This document shows positions 53,301 through 61,371 of a DNA stretch of 64,000 bases, one piece after another (the stretch's first letter is position 1; the number at the start of each line of letters is the position of its first letter). Made by a program: the position numbers and the translations under genes. A model generated the notes under the pieces. That model saw only the letters and a list, made by a program, of their open reading frames with translations. It was not told the origin of the DNA and did no database searches. The stretch is from Rhizobium sp. FKL33 (lineage in GTDB: Bacteria > Pseudomonadota > Alphaproteobacteria > Rhizobiales > Rhizobiaceae), in contig NZ_STFX01000018.1 in assembly GCF_005222915.1 (NCBI RefSeq), positions 142,853 to 206,852 of the forward strand, given 5' to 3'.

Positions 53301-55474
53301 CGTGCGACCCGGGTCTCAAGCTCCGCGCGGCTCGGGGCGACAAAGGTCCAGAACACCACGCTCGCTTTCTTCCCCGGCTTCAGCCGGACGGTGCGGCGCA
53401 GCGAGAAGATGGGATCGAGCGTGAAGCCGTCATGGCCTTCGAGCTTGGCGTTCTTGTCGAAGGCCCGGGCGGTGGCGAGATCGCGGCCGCGACCAATGAA
53501 TGCGCGCCGGTCCGTTTCCGCCTCGACCGGCCCGCGCGCGCTCGAACCTCCGACGAGATGAGCGACATGGATGTCGGGCTCGTCGAGATTACGCTTGTTG
53601 CGCGAGGCGTAGATGACGTCGCCGCTGTCACCGATCTCCGTCTTGACGAACATTTTGGAGAAGACCGGATGCGCCGCATCGCTGTCGGCCGAAGACAGAA
53701 CCAGTTCGCCATAGGAGGTGACTTCGATCAGCCGCTCATAGGCGCCGTGGTTCACGATGGTCAGACGGCGGCCCTCCGCGTCGATCTCCGTCGCCACCAG
53801 GCATTCGAGCTTGGATTCGATCATGCCCGCCGTCTTGTGGAACTCGGCCTTTTCGTCCGAGAAGACCGCGTTTGCGGTCTCGCCCGGAAAGGCGCGGGGA
53901 GCTGGTGTCGCCGACCACCAGTCGCCGCTGCCGACATCCCGAAGAAAGATGTACGAGCCCCAGTCGTCGACGGTCGGATCGGCCCGCCAGCGGGTGACGT
54001 CGAGCCCGTTCCAGCGTGAATAACCCGACCCGGTCGCCGTCACCATCAGGGAATAATGGCCGTTCGAGATCACCGCCACGGAGCGCTTGGCGCCGAGGGG
54101 ATTGTCGATCAGACGGTATTTGACCCCCGCCTGCTCGGCGGCGGCGGCCACCACGGGTTCGCTTTCATCCGGCGTGCGCACCGGCACGATTTCGCGCGGC
54201 GCCCGCTCCTGCAGCAAGAGTTCGGCGGTTTCGATGACGGGATCGCTGTGGAAACGGTCGCGCAACCGCCCGTTCAGCACCACATTGCCGATGGCGGCGA
54301 TGGACATGCCCTGATGATGCGCCATGTAATTGCGCACGACCACCGAGCTCTGGCCCTCCGGCAAGCGGGCTTCGGTGAAATCCACGGCATCATAATAGCC
54401 ATAGACCCCAAGAGCCCCGATCGAGGCGAGCCGTCCCAGATTGACGACCGCGTCGCGCGGCTTGAACTGGCTAGCCAGCACGCTGGCATAGGGGGAAATG
54501 ACGACATTGCTGCCAAGCTCGCGCTTGAGCCCAAGACCCGGGACGCCGAAGTTGTGGTATTGGTAATTCAGTTCGCGGTCGCGGGCGTTGAAGGCGGATT
54601 CCGATACGCCCCAGGGCAGACCCAGTGATTTGCCATAGGCGATCTGGCGATCGATCGACAGATTGTCGGACTGGTTGAGAATGCCGCCCTGGCGTTCATG
54701 CACCACGAGCGGCGGCATGAGATATTCAAACATCGAGCCGGACCATGACACCAAGCAGGCCTGGCCCCGCACGATCGACACCGGCCGGCCGAGCCGGAAC
54801 CAATGCTCGCTGGGAATGTCGCCTTTGGCGATGGCGAACAGGCTGGTGAGCCGGGCTTCCGACGCTAGCAGATCGTAGCAGGATTCGTCGAGAATGTTGT
54901 CCGCGCCATTATAACCGATCGACAGCAGCCGTCGTTCGCGGTTGAACAGGAAGCCGAAGTCCATCTCGAAGGCAAGGCTGCGGGCGCGTTCGCCGAGCGA
55001 GGTGAGCCGCGCCTGCAGATCGCGATATCGGGACCGGTCAACCAACGCATCGGCGAAATGCGCTTCGCAATTGGCATGCAGCCGATCCGCCCATTCGACC
55101 AACAGGCCCGAGGATTCGCCGGCGATTTCATGATCGAGATCCCCGGCGCAGGCTTGCACGTCGCTGGCCACGATCGACAGGCTGATCGAGCGCACCGACG
55201 CAAGCTGCGGCTCGTGCAGACGCGATTGCAGCGTTACATCGAAGCTCGCCAGGCGTTCCTCGAGCCTGCGCCGCAGCGGACGGATCGTGCGCCGCGCATA
55301 CAGCAGCCCTCCAAAACCGTGGAGCTGGGCGGATTTTTCGGCGGCGAGCCTGTGGCCGAGCGCGGCCAGCTCCGAAGGCGTCTGAAAATCGCTGCGTATC
55401 GGCGCCTGCGCGTCCCCAGACACTACTTTTTTGATGTCGGGGGAGGCTGCGGCGCGATTCAGATGGATGTTCAT
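50363..55474 (-). CDS. GH94/glucoamylase-type protein resembling the C-terminal half of cyclic beta-1,2-glucan synthase, C-terminus frameshifted
   Basis: A 1,703-residue protein as read. It begins with a helical N-terminal part, then a glucoamylase-like domain (PF10091 type; SWSGSMFEYLMPPLVV, GVSESAFNARDRELNYQYHN, YMAHHQGMSIAAIGN), then two beta-sandwich/GH94 modules with the catalytic acid motif GGDWNDGMNRVG (near residue 1429). Cyclic beta-1,2-glucan synthases carry an N-terminal membrane GT84 synthase before these domains; here that part is missing, so breakdown (phosphorolysis) or chain trimming of beta-1,2-glucan is more likely than synthesis. The start at 55474 has GGAAG upstream; the frame is open to 55606. 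The reading ends in a run of six T on the coding strand (plus-strand A at 50365-50370); with five, it would continue 28 residues to 50278. Confidence 0.85.
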   Translation of the reverse strand: MNIHLNRAAASPDIKKVVSGDAQAPIRSDFQTPSELAALGHRLAAEKSAQLHGFGGLLYARRTIRPLRRRLEERLASFDVTLQSRLHEPQLASVRSISLSIVASDVQACAGDLDHEIAGESSGLLVEWADRLHANCEAHFADALVDRSRYRDLQARLTSLGERARSLAFEMDFGFLFNRERRLLSIGYNGADNILDESCYDLLASEARLTSLFAIAKGDIPSEHWFRLGRPVSIVRGQACLVSWSGSMFEYLMPPLVVHERQGGILNQSDNLSIDRQIAYGKSLGLPWGVSESAFNARDRELNYQYHNFGVPGLGLKRELGSNVVISPYASVLASQFKPRDAVVNLGRLASIGALGVYGYYDAVDFTEARLPEGQSSVVVRNYMAHHQGMSIAAIGNVVLNGRLRDRFHSDPVIETAELLLQERAPREIVPVRTPDESEPVVAAAAEQAGVKYRLIDNPLGAKRSVAVISNGHYSLMVTATGSGYSRWNGLDVTRWRADPTVDDWGSYIFLRDVGSGDWWSATPAPRAFPGETANAVFSDEKAEFHKTAGMIESKLECLVATEIDAEGRRLTIVNHGAYERLIEVTSYGELVLSSADSDAAHPVFSKMFVKTEIGDSGDVIYASRNKRNLDEPDIHVAHLVGGSSARGPVEAETDRRAFIGRGRDLATARAFDKNAKLEGHDGFTLDPIFSLRRTVRLKPGKKASVVFWTFVAPSRAELETRVARYRHAENFDNEAALSWTRSQVQFRHLDSSNSEALLFQRIASFLIYPDTRLRQVQTPGNVVKATQAALWPLAISGDFPIFALRIDNEADLPIVQKSFRMQEYLRSRGVIADLVIINERTASYAQDMQHAIDFMCENARRRGLSSGPAQHIFLVRKDLMDQRAYDALISAGRIVLHTRNGAISEQIERLERLSDSETETSSPAPWRRRGRIAPAGPVADKTVSGDDLSMWNGYGGFDREGRDYVIRLNGGATTPQPWINVISNGAFGFHIAAEGAGFTWSANSRDYQLTPWSNDAVVNRPSEAFYIRDLSSDRMFSPFAAIGRNPDDIHEVRHGPGRSSFRVETDGLDIVMTQIVAESDPAKLMRLSIANHGGHARTLRVYAYAEWVLGNNRARTAPYIRTWHEESLNALMAQKPFSVESSARTSFFVASRPLQSFTSARAEFLGDDTNALAPSAVSRRLTLSNTLETAGDPCAALAVDLVVQPGETVDTLFLLGDVESESMAGSLIERLIHAGFAAEQDKTDRQWDGFLGALQVSTPDEAFDRMVNTWLPYQNLACRIRARSAFYQASGAFGFRDQLQDTLALMLQDPSLARAQILNAASRQFPQGDVQHWWLPRTGAGVRTLISDDVVRLAYATAHYVAVTGDAGVLDEELAFLDGPDLGERHESFFQPDISEERSSLYDHCARALDLAITRTGAHGLPLILGGDWNDGMNRVGIAGKGESVWLGWFLIKALDAMSAFAETRGDQPHADAWRAHRSALKAAIEDDGWDGDWYRRSYFDDGSPLGSATSDEYRIDSIAQSWGVLSGGADPVRSARAMDSVVNRLIDPQAGLIRLFTPPFEHSDEDPGYIKSYPPGVRENGGQYTHAAIWVAYALAEMGRSDDAYRVFSMLNPINHALTREQVEIYRVEPYVVAADVYGEGDKTGRGGWTWYTGSAGWLYRTAVEAILGIRREGDRLRIIPSLPAAWPGYSARLVQDGRVF

Positions 55475-55891
55475 TGTTGTTCTTCCATCCGTTGGATCTT
55501 TGGCCATCACCTGGAGCGATGGACTTTCTTCATCATCGCGTCGGGGCGGACGTGTCCGCACCGACGCGAGCGACTTCAGCGCGAATGAACGCGCTTTAAA
55601 ATGCATGGTCGCGATCCGCTACGGCTCCCGCTGTAGCGGGCGCCGTGGCGAAATTTACCGCCCCAAAGCGATGCGCAGCGCCTGATTGCTACGAATGGGG
55701 AACGTCGTCCGCCTTCGTCGCCTGCGGACACAATGCCTTCATCGAGGGCATGTTTCGCTGTTTTGCCGCCGCGTCGCGAACCTGATCGAAGGGGTTGCTT
55801 CCGGCCCTGGCGCGTGTGGCGTCGACGACGGCCTGCTTCTTGGAGTGGATCACGATTTGAGCTCCTGTGGTCGGGGTCTGAGCCTGTCGGT
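55475..55891. other. Intergenic stretch between the small-gene operon and the GH94 gene
   Basis: No separate gene is supported here. The GH94 reading frame stays open upstream to 55606, so up to 44 extra N-terminal residues are possible. A GC-rich segment around 55611-55650 (GGCTCCCGCTGTAGCGGGCGCC) can fold imperfectly. No clear promoter was found. Confidence 0.5.
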
Positions 55892-56284
55892 TCATGCCGA
55901 CAGCGCAGCGTTGCAGCTTTCGGCGATGCGGCCGTTGACCGAGCTCTGCCCCGGCATCAACGCCCATCCGCCGGCTTCGATGAATTGCCGCTTCTTGTAA
56001 CTGTCGGACAGAGCCTTCAATTCCACCAGTTTCGCCGCAGAATCCGGCGCGGTCCTGAAACGGTCGACACAGATGGCCGATGCGAGTTCGATATTCGCCA
56101 GTTCGCCGGCAGCCGTCGCTGTCTTGAGCGCGCTGCCTCCCGTCACCCAGCCTCCCCAGCCAAACCCGATGACCATTGTCGCGACCGCCGTCATGCCGCA
56201 GGCCCATAGGAGGATCGATTTTGAGGGTTGATAGTTGTCGAAACGCTGGAAGATGGTTTCTTTGGTCGTGGTAACTGTGGTCAC
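55892..56284 (-). CDS. Small single-pass membrane protein of rhizobial type, unknown function
   Basis: A 130-residue protein starting with GTG at 56284 behind a good AAGGAGA site (56291-56297). The N-terminal 15 residues are polar, then comes one hydrophobic segment (SILLWACGMTAVATMVIGFG) followed by WGGWVTGGSA, and a periplasmic helical part with two cysteines (ICVDRF and ESCNAAL). I recognise the layout from conserved hypothetical proteins of rhizobia but know no function. It lies 66 bases after the DUF1488 gene in the same direction and may belong to the same transcript. Confidence 0.75.
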   Translation of the reverse strand: MTTVTTTKETIFQRFDNYQPSKSILLWACGMTAVATMVIGFGWGGWVTGGSALKTATAAGELANIELASAICVDRFRTAPDSAAKLVELKALSDSYKKRQFIEAGGWALMPGQSSVNGRIAESCNAALSA

Positions 56285-56350
56285 TGCAATTCTCCTTGTT
56301 GTCAGGATGAATTCGCGCTGCGCCATCGCGGCGCAACCCATGTTGCGCCG

Positions 56351-56617
56351 TCAGGCGAAGTGACCCCTGGCGAGGGTGATGTTTCTGTCGGGCTTGGATC
56401 CGTAAGCGCGCCGGGCGGCATCGAGTATCTTCGAGCGCAGCGCATCGAAAAAGGCGAGATAATCGCTTTCGCCCAGCGTCCGCGCCGGATGCTCGCCCAC
56501 GAGCACTTCCGCGAGCACGTAGAACCGCACCTCGAACATCCCGTCATGACCGAGAAACCGGACGCGCGAATGGGCTTCATCATAGCTTCGGGCGGAATTG
56601 GGAAATGAAAGAGACAT
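56351..56617 (-). CDS. DUF1488-family protein
   Basis: An 88-residue protein with the DUF1488 pattern: MSLSFPNSARSYDEAHSRV, RFLGHDGMFEVRFYV and a C-terminal helix (FFDALRSKILDAARRAYG). The function of the family is not known; it is common in alphaproteobacteria. Its ATG overlaps the stop of the small gene upstream, and GAGGGGGA lies before it. The upstream gene has a sigma-32-like promoter, so this one may also be heat-induced. Confidence 0.8.
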   Translation of the reverse strand: MSLSFPNSARSYDEAHSRVRFLGHDGMFEVRFYVLAEVLVGEHPARTLGESDYLAFFDALRSKILDAARRAYGSKPDRNITLARGHFA

Positions 56618-56892
56618 CAACGGTCCCCCTCGTCCGCCCAAAGTCTCGCCGCTTCAATCCTTCGGATGTTCACGGCTGCGGGTTTCGAGCCGCCGGATCC
56701 CTGTTTTCGAAGCAGGATGCGCGACCGCATCTTCGGCGTTGCAAGATGGAGAAATTTGAATCCGGCGACAGCGGAAGCGTCGGGGGCAATATTTGACCGC
56801 TCGGAATGACTGAAGATCCCAATACCAGAAGTCCCGCTGCCTGGCTTTACATCGGAAGGACTAAATTCGCCTGTGTGGAGACTGGAAGACAT
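56617..56892 (-). CDS. Small unknown protein with shared stress-type leader
   Basis: A 91-residue polar protein (MSSSLHTGEFSPSDVKPG at the start, basic towards the C-terminus) that I do not recognise. Support comes from context: an ideal AAAGGAGGACG site before the ATG, a sigma-32-like promoter 77 bases upstream, a stop that overlaps the DUF1488 start, and a leader similar to that of the gene at 63351-63545, whose product also begins MSS. Composition is unlike a typical globular enzyme. It may be disordered. Confidence 0.5.
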   Translation of the reverse strand: MSSSLHTGEFSPSDVKPGSGTSGIGIFSHSERSNIAPDASAVAGFKFLHLATPKMRSRILLRKQGSGGSKPAAVNIRRIEAARLWADEGDR

Positions 56893-57252
56893 AGCGTCCT
56901 CCTTTGTTGGGGCGAGGACTCTCAATCCTCGAATGCAGCGCCCTAAAGACGAGCTGCAACTATTACACACATGGAGACGCCACGATTCTTTTAAAAGTAG
57001 CAATCACCAAGATTTGAGGTCTGAGAGCATATTGCTGGCGGCAGACCGCAGCCGTGGGCGGACATCATCATCGACGGAATCAGTTTTTGACCGCCGGAGC
57101 AGGCGCAAGTCGGCCGTGTCTCCGCAGACCGGGACATCAACCGGCTGGGGAGCGCTCAGGACGCTCCCGAGAAGACGGATGTCATGGCGAATTCGAGGAA
57201 TGCGACACGAAACCGTCATCCGATGCGGAACAGCCGTTGCAGGCTAAAGCTG
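56893..57252. other. 360-base gap between the small-gene operon and the desaturase
   Basis: The right part up to the desaturase stop (57253) shows no gene I can support. The left part holds the leader and promoter of the gene starting at 56892. No hairpin terminator for the desaturase transcript was seen. Confidence 0.5.
56969..56997 (-). promoter_or_regulatory. Sigma-32-like promoter of the 56.9-kb small-gene operon
   Basis: Read on the minus strand: CTTTTAA (-35, 56997-56991), a 14-base spacer, CTCCATGT (-10, 56976-56969). The -10 matches CCCCATNT at seven of eight positions and the -35 matches CTTGAAA at five of seven. It lies 77 bases before the ATG at 56892. Confidence 0.5.
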
Positions 57253-58278
57253 TCAGACTGCAGCCTCGCGGAAGGAGACGAGTTTCCGGCGCGCGTCATC
57301 CCAAAGCACGAGCCGCACGCAACTCAGGCTTTGCATCAAGGTTATGCGGCCTATGCCGGCCAGTCGCGGATGGTCCCGCAAGACCTCAGGCAGCCGATAA
57401 TAGGGAATCCGGCTCGACAGATGATGGACATGATGAATGCCGATATTGCCGGTCAGCCATTGCAGCATCGGCGGCAGATCATAGTGAGACGCTCCATGCA
57501 GCGCCGCTTCCGGAAATCTCCAATCGTCGCCCTCCGCCCAGTGCGTGTCCTCGAACTGGTGCTGGACATAGAAAAGCCAGACGCCGGCGGCGCCTGCAAG
57601 AATGATCATCGGCGTTTGAATCAGCAACATGGTCCCGACGCCGAAGGTCCACAGCAGCAGACCGAGAAGGGTCAAGATGGCCAGATTCGTGAGCATGGTC
57701 GAAAGCCAGGGCATGGCCCCTGCCCGCATCATGCCGAAGGGCAGGCGCTGCTTGAAGATGAAAAGCCAGGCCGGTCCGATGCCGAACATCACCAGCGGAT
57801 TCCGGTACAGACGATAGCCAAGACGTTTCGTCGGTGAAAGAGCGCGGTATTCGTCGATGGTCAGGGTGGTGATGTCGCCGATGCCGCGCTGGTCGAGATT
57901 GCCGGCGGTGGCATGATGTTTGGCATGCGCGTTTCGCCAGTAGTCATAGGGCGTCATGGTGACAATGCCGATCAAGCGCCCCGTCCAGTCATCCAGGCGT
58001 CGGTTGGCGAAAAACGAGCCATGGCCGCAATCATGCTGGATCATGAACAGACGCAGGAGAAATGCGCTGGCCGGCAGGATCGCGAGCAGACCGATCCAGA
58101 CGCCATAAGCCATGCTGACATAGGCGATGGCCGTGAATGCGATGAAGGGCGCGACGGTGACGAAAAGCTCCATGACGCTGCGGCTCATCCGAGGTTGGCG
58201 GTAGGCCGCGAGGATTTTCATCCAGACCATCGCCTCGGCGGCTTGATCGGGCTCAGGCGGCGGCACTTGTAACGTCAT
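57253..58278 (-). CDS. Membrane fatty acid desaturase
   Basis: A 341-residue membrane desaturase with the three di-iron histidine boxes: HDCGH (residues 82-86), HAKHH (118-122) and HHVHH (around 290), and four hydrophobic segments. The family introduces double bonds into acyl chains of membrane lipids or into carotenoid-like substrates. The start at 58278 has ACAGGT upstream; the frame is open to 58464 but that extension reaches into the terminator region of the cold-shock gene. The gene follows a cold-shock protein, which suits membrane fluidity control, though a terminator lies between them. Confidence 0.9.
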   Translation of the reverse strand: MTLQVPPPEPDQAAEAMVWMKILAAYRQPRMSRSVMELFVTVAPFIAFTAIAYVSMAYGVWIGLLAILPASAFLLRLFMIQHDCGHGSFFANRRLDDWTGRLIGIVTMTPYDYWRNAHAKHHATAGNLDQRGIGDITTLTIDEYRALSPTKRLGYRLYRNPLVMFGIGPAWLFIFKQRLPFGMMRAGAMPWLSTMLTNLAILTLLGLLLWTFGVGTMLLIQTPMIILAGAAGVWLFYVQHQFEDTHWAEGDDWRFPEAALHGASHYDLPPMLQWLTGNIGIHHVHHLSSRIPYYRLPEVLRDHPRLAGIGRITLMQSLSCVRLVLWDDARRKLVSFREAAV

Positions 58279-58393
58279 CGAAATACCTGTCTTTGCTCTC
58301 GCGCCACTCAGCGCGCGGGAGACTCGTGTCGATTTTGGGGACCTAACATCGATCCGGTCCGGCGCGCCAGCCCGACAGCGTTGCGCATGAAGG

Positions 58394-58422
58394 AAAAAAG
58401 GCCAGGCAAATTGCCTGGCCTT
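58394..58422 (-). terminator. Rho-independent terminator of the cold-shock gene
   Basis: On the minus strand AAGGCCAGGC, five loop bases and GCCTGGCCTT form a 10-bp stem, followed by a run of six T. It ends transcription 61 bases after the cold-shock stop and separates it from the desaturase gene. Confidence 0.88.
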
Positions 58423-58482
58423 GATCTGTATGTCGTCGCGCCGTGCCAGTACATCCGTGGTCAAAGCGCAACAGAGATACGG

Positions 58483-58692
58483 TCAGGCTGCCTGCAGGTT
58501 GCAGGCCGACATCTTGCCGGACTTCATGTCCCGCTCCATGTCGTAGCCAATTTTCTGGCCTTCGACGATATCACGCATTCCGGCGCGTTCGACGGCCGAG
58601 ATGTGAACGAAGGCGTCCGGGCCGCCATTGTCAGGCTGAATGAAGCCGAAGCCCTTGGTGGAATTGAACCATTTTACTGTGCCAGTGGTCAT
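58483..58692 (-). CDS. cspA: Cold-shock-domain protein CspA family
   Basis: A 69-residue single cold-shock domain with RNP1 (KGFGFI) and RNP2 (FVHIS) and the opening MTTGTVKWFNSTKGF. It binds single-stranded RNA/DNA as an RNA chaperone. The start at 58692 has AAAGGG upstream; a longer frame with ATG at 58725 is less likely. It has its own sigma-70 promoter, a leader of about 140 bases and a terminator, as expected for this family, whose long leaders often act as temperature sensors. Confidence 0.95.
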   Translation of the reverse strand: MTTGTVKWFNSTKGFGFIQPDNGGPDAFVHISAVERAGMRDIVEGQKIGYDMERDMKSGKMSACNLQAA

Positions 58693-58837
58693 GATGAACC
58701 CTTTCATAGCATATTGAACGACCACAGCGCCGAGACGCTGCGGATGGTGATAGCGATTTTTGAAAGGAAGGTTCGATCAAGACGCGGCGTCAATCGCGCG
58801 GAAAACAAAGCTCAGCAAGCAAATATCGATAAAACTA

Positions 58838-58866
58838 TAAATAGACAGACATAGTCGATTTGTCAA
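58838..58866 (-). promoter_or_regulatory. Sigma-70 promoter of the cold-shock gene
   Basis: On the minus strand: TTGACA (58866-58861), 17-base spacer, TATTTA (58843-58838). The distance to the ATG at 58692 leaves a 5' leader of about 140 bases. The rest of the 333 bases between the cold-shock and esterase genes shows no gene. Confidence 0.75.
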
Positions 58867-59025
58867 CCTTTAGTTTTTGATTCTTCTGACAGTCCTCCGG
58901 CATAGACGCCGGCAGCAGGATTTGAAGGCGCGTCGGAGACGGTTTCCGTCCGAAAAAATTTGTGCACTGCAGCATTCGTCCCCATATGAAGTGTTCATGC
59001 CCATCACGGGCAGTGGAGAACGAAT

Positions 59026-60126
59026 GTGACCGACCACCAGAACTCCCGCCCATTGATCGAACTGACCGGCTTCGGCGTGAACCCCGGCAACCTCAAATCC
59101 TGGCTTTACCTCCCGTCGATCCTGGCGCCCAAGACGGCGCTGGTCGTGGTTCTACATGGATGCACCCAGGACGCGGCCGGTTATGATCACGGTTCGGGCT
59201 GGACACAGCTCGCTGAAAAGAACGGCTTTGCGGTGCTCTTCCCCGAACAGCAGCGTTCCAACAACGGCAATCTGTGCTTCAACTGGTTCCAACCCGGCGA
59301 CGCAAGGCGCGATTCCGGCGAAGCCCTGTCGATCCGCGAAATGGTCGGCCATGTCGTCACCTCACATGGCCTCGACGAGGAGCGTGCTTACATCACCGGC
59401 CTCTCCGCCGGCGGCGCCATGGCGCTTGTCATGTTGGCGACATATCCGGAACTCTTCAATGGCGGCGCGATGATCGGGAGCCTGCCCTATGGCGTCGCCG
59501 GCAGCGTCGATCAGGCGTTCCAGCGAATGCAGGGCCGCAATGCGCCCGATCCACATCACTTGCGGTCCGCCCTTGTCAACGCATCTCCCGGGGCGGCGGC
59601 CCGGCCGAAGATTTCCGTCTGGCATGGAACGCATGACCAGATCGTCCGGCCGGTCAACGCCATGCAGATCGTCGATCAATGGAGCGGCGCCCATGGCCTC
59701 GGCGAGATCGCGGACACTGTCGAAACCGGCCAGGGATTTACGCGCAAGGTCTGGCGCAGCGACGACGGGGCCGAAGTCGTCGAACTCTACATGGTCGCAG
59801 GGATGGGGCATGGCGTGCCGATTTCGGCGAGCGCCAAGACGCCTCTCGGAAGCAGCGGCCCCTATATGCTCGACACCGGAATCTCGTCGACGGCGCGCAT
59901 CGCACGCAGCTGGGGTCTCGCCGATGATCAGGATGTCGCCGATGCCGAAGGCTCGGCAGCAAAGCATGGCGCGCAACCATCCGCCACGGAAACGCTCAAG
60001 GGGCGCGTCGCCGGCATGATGGCCAATATGAGCCAGAGCCCGCTGGAGGGCGCAAAAGCCGCCGGCAGGCAGAGCGTCAACAAGGTCATTACCGACGCCT
60101 TGCGGGCGGCAGGCCTGATGCGCTGA
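59026..60126 (+). CDS. PHB-depolymerase-family esterase
   Basis: A 366-residue alpha/beta hydrolase of the polyhydroxybutyrate depolymerase/LpqC esterase family. The oxyanion motif VVLHGCTQDA, lipase box GLSAGG (Ser127), the acid in WHGTHDQIV and the His in AGMGHGVP are present. No export signal is evident, so it is probably cytoplasmic; family members hydrolyse polyesters or small esters such as feruloyl esters. The C-terminal tail of about 60 residues is polar and less conserved. The start is GTG at 59026 with GGAG upstream, giving MTDHQNSRP. Confidence 0.9.
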   Translation: MTDHQNSRPLIELTGFGVNPGNLKSWLYLPSILAPKTALVVVLHGCTQDAAGYDHGSGWTQLAEKNGFAVLFPEQQRSNNGNLCFNWFQPGDARRDSGEALSIREMVGHVVTSHGLDEERAYITGLSAGGAMALVMLATYPELFNGGAMIGSLPYGVAGSVDQAFQRMQGRNAPDPHHLRSALVNASPGAAARPKISVWHGTHDQIVRPVNAMQIVDQWSGAHGLGEIADTVETGQGFTRKVWRSDDGAEVVELYMVAGMGHGVPISASAKTPLGSSGPYMLDTGISSTARIARSWGLADDQDVADAEGSAAKHGAQPSATETLKGRVAGMMANMSQSPLEGAKAAGRQSVNKVITDALRAAGLMR

Positions 60127-60162
60127 CGACTGTCGCCGTTCGATTTCTTGGTCGATCGAACG

Positions 60163-61290
60163 TCAAGGAAGCATCACGACGCGATTGAGCCTGACGCCGG
60201 CGACTGTGATCGCCGGTTCCAACACGGCGACGGTAGCGGATGTCCCGCAGATACGTCGCGGCTGATAAGCAAGGCTGATGATCAGCCCCCTTAACTGGGC
60301 GAGATGCGATTTCTCGAGAACAAGCCGCACGGCGACGCCTTCCGTCGACCAGTCATATTCGATCGAGCCACCCAGCTGGCTCTGAATGGCGCGTCTCACC
60401 ATGGTGTTCCCGAAACCCTCCGTCTCCTTCGGCGGCGTCACCGGCGGGCCGCCGCGTTCCAGCCAGGCGACCGAAAGATGTGTCTCCGCGTCGCTGCCTG
60501 AAATATCCAACGTGCCCGTCAAGGTCGACAGGGCGCCGTGTTTCAAGGAATTCGTCGCCAACTCGTGAACGATGAGCGCCAATATCGTGGCCGTGCTTTC
60601 GCCCACGCTTGTTCGCGGCACCGCCACCCTGATGCGTCCTTCGAAAGTACCGTTGTCGTCATAGGGCGCAAGGAGGATGGTGAGCAGATCGCCAAGCAGG
60701 GCGGCTTTGCCTTCATGTCCAGGAAGAGGCCGGACCAAATCGTGAGCGCGACCGAGAGCGGTAAGCCTTTGCGTGAGTTCGCGCGCCATGTCGATCGTGG
60801 TCGCGGTCGTGCGCGATGTGATCAGGGTGAGGCTGTTGGCGATGGCAAGCAGGTTCTTCACCCGATGGCTCATCTCGCCGGCAAGCAATTCGTTGCCTTC
60901 TTCAGCCTGCTTGCGTCCAGTCACGTCCAGAAAGATGCCCATGACGGTGTCATTGATCCTGCCGATGTCGTTTCCCTGGCCGCGCGCGGACACCCAGCGA
61001 ACTGCATCGCCCATCAGAATACGGAAGTCGATTTCATAGGCGCCAATATGGGCGCGGGTGGCCGCGAAAGCGGCGCGCACCCTGTTGCGGTCGGATGGAT
61101 GTATTTTTGCGGAGAGATCCTCGAAAGTGACGGTGGAATTGTTGGGGATTCCCCATATCGCGAAAGCAAGGCGATCCATGTTGAACAGATCAGTCTCGAC
61201 GTTCCAAGACCAAAGAGCCACCTCCGCAGCATCGATCGCCCGCCGCAAAAACTGCGCATCCCACAGCTGGTCGGTAACGTGACTGGTCAT
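60163..61290 (-). CDS. HWE-family sensor histidine kinase with N-terminal PAS domain
   Basis: A 375-residue cytoplasmic kinase. Residues 10-130 form a PAS fold ending in IFLDVTGRKQAE, followed by the HWE/HisKA_2 dimerisation motif GEMSHRVKNLLAIANSL with phospho-acceptor His142, and an ATPase domain with LIVHELATNSLKHGAL and WLERGGPP. No membrane segment is present. The last 50 residues after the ATPase domain are an unusual extension. HWE kinases in alphaproteobacteria often control the general stress response or light and envelope signals. No response regulator is encoded beside it. Confidence 0.9.
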   Translation of the reverse strand: MTSHVTDQLWDAQFLRRAIDAAEVALWSWNVETDLFNMDRLAFAIWGIPNNSTVTFEDLSAKIHPSDRNRVRAAFAATRAHIGAYEIDFRILMGDAVRWVSARGQGNDIGRINDTVMGIFLDVTGRKQAEEGNELLAGEMSHRVKNLLAIANSLTLITSRTTATTIDMARELTQRLTALGRAHDLVRPLPGHEGKAALLGDLLTILLAPYDDNGTFEGRIRVAVPRTSVGESTATILALIVHELATNSLKHGALSTLTGTLDISGSDAETHLSVAWLERGGPPVTPPKETEGFGNTMVRRAIQSQLGGSIEYDWSTEGVAVRLVLEKSHLAQLRGLIISLAYQPRRICGTSATVAVLEPAITVAGVRLNRVVMLP

Positions 61291-61371
61291 AGAAGATCCT
61301 TTTCGTCCGCCTGTCAGGCGACTGCAGCCATAGGGAGAAGCGTGATCATAGGGTTGGCCGGACGCTCAGAC

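Noticed and set aside
55689..56336. Minus-strand frame covering the small membrane protein gene in another frame
   Set aside because: The alternative frame (55892-56284) has a good ribosome-binding site, a membrane segment and a recognisable rhizobial pattern; this one does not.
57004..57219. Short minus-strand frame in the gap left of the desaturase
   Set aside because: No ribosome-binding site, no family pattern.
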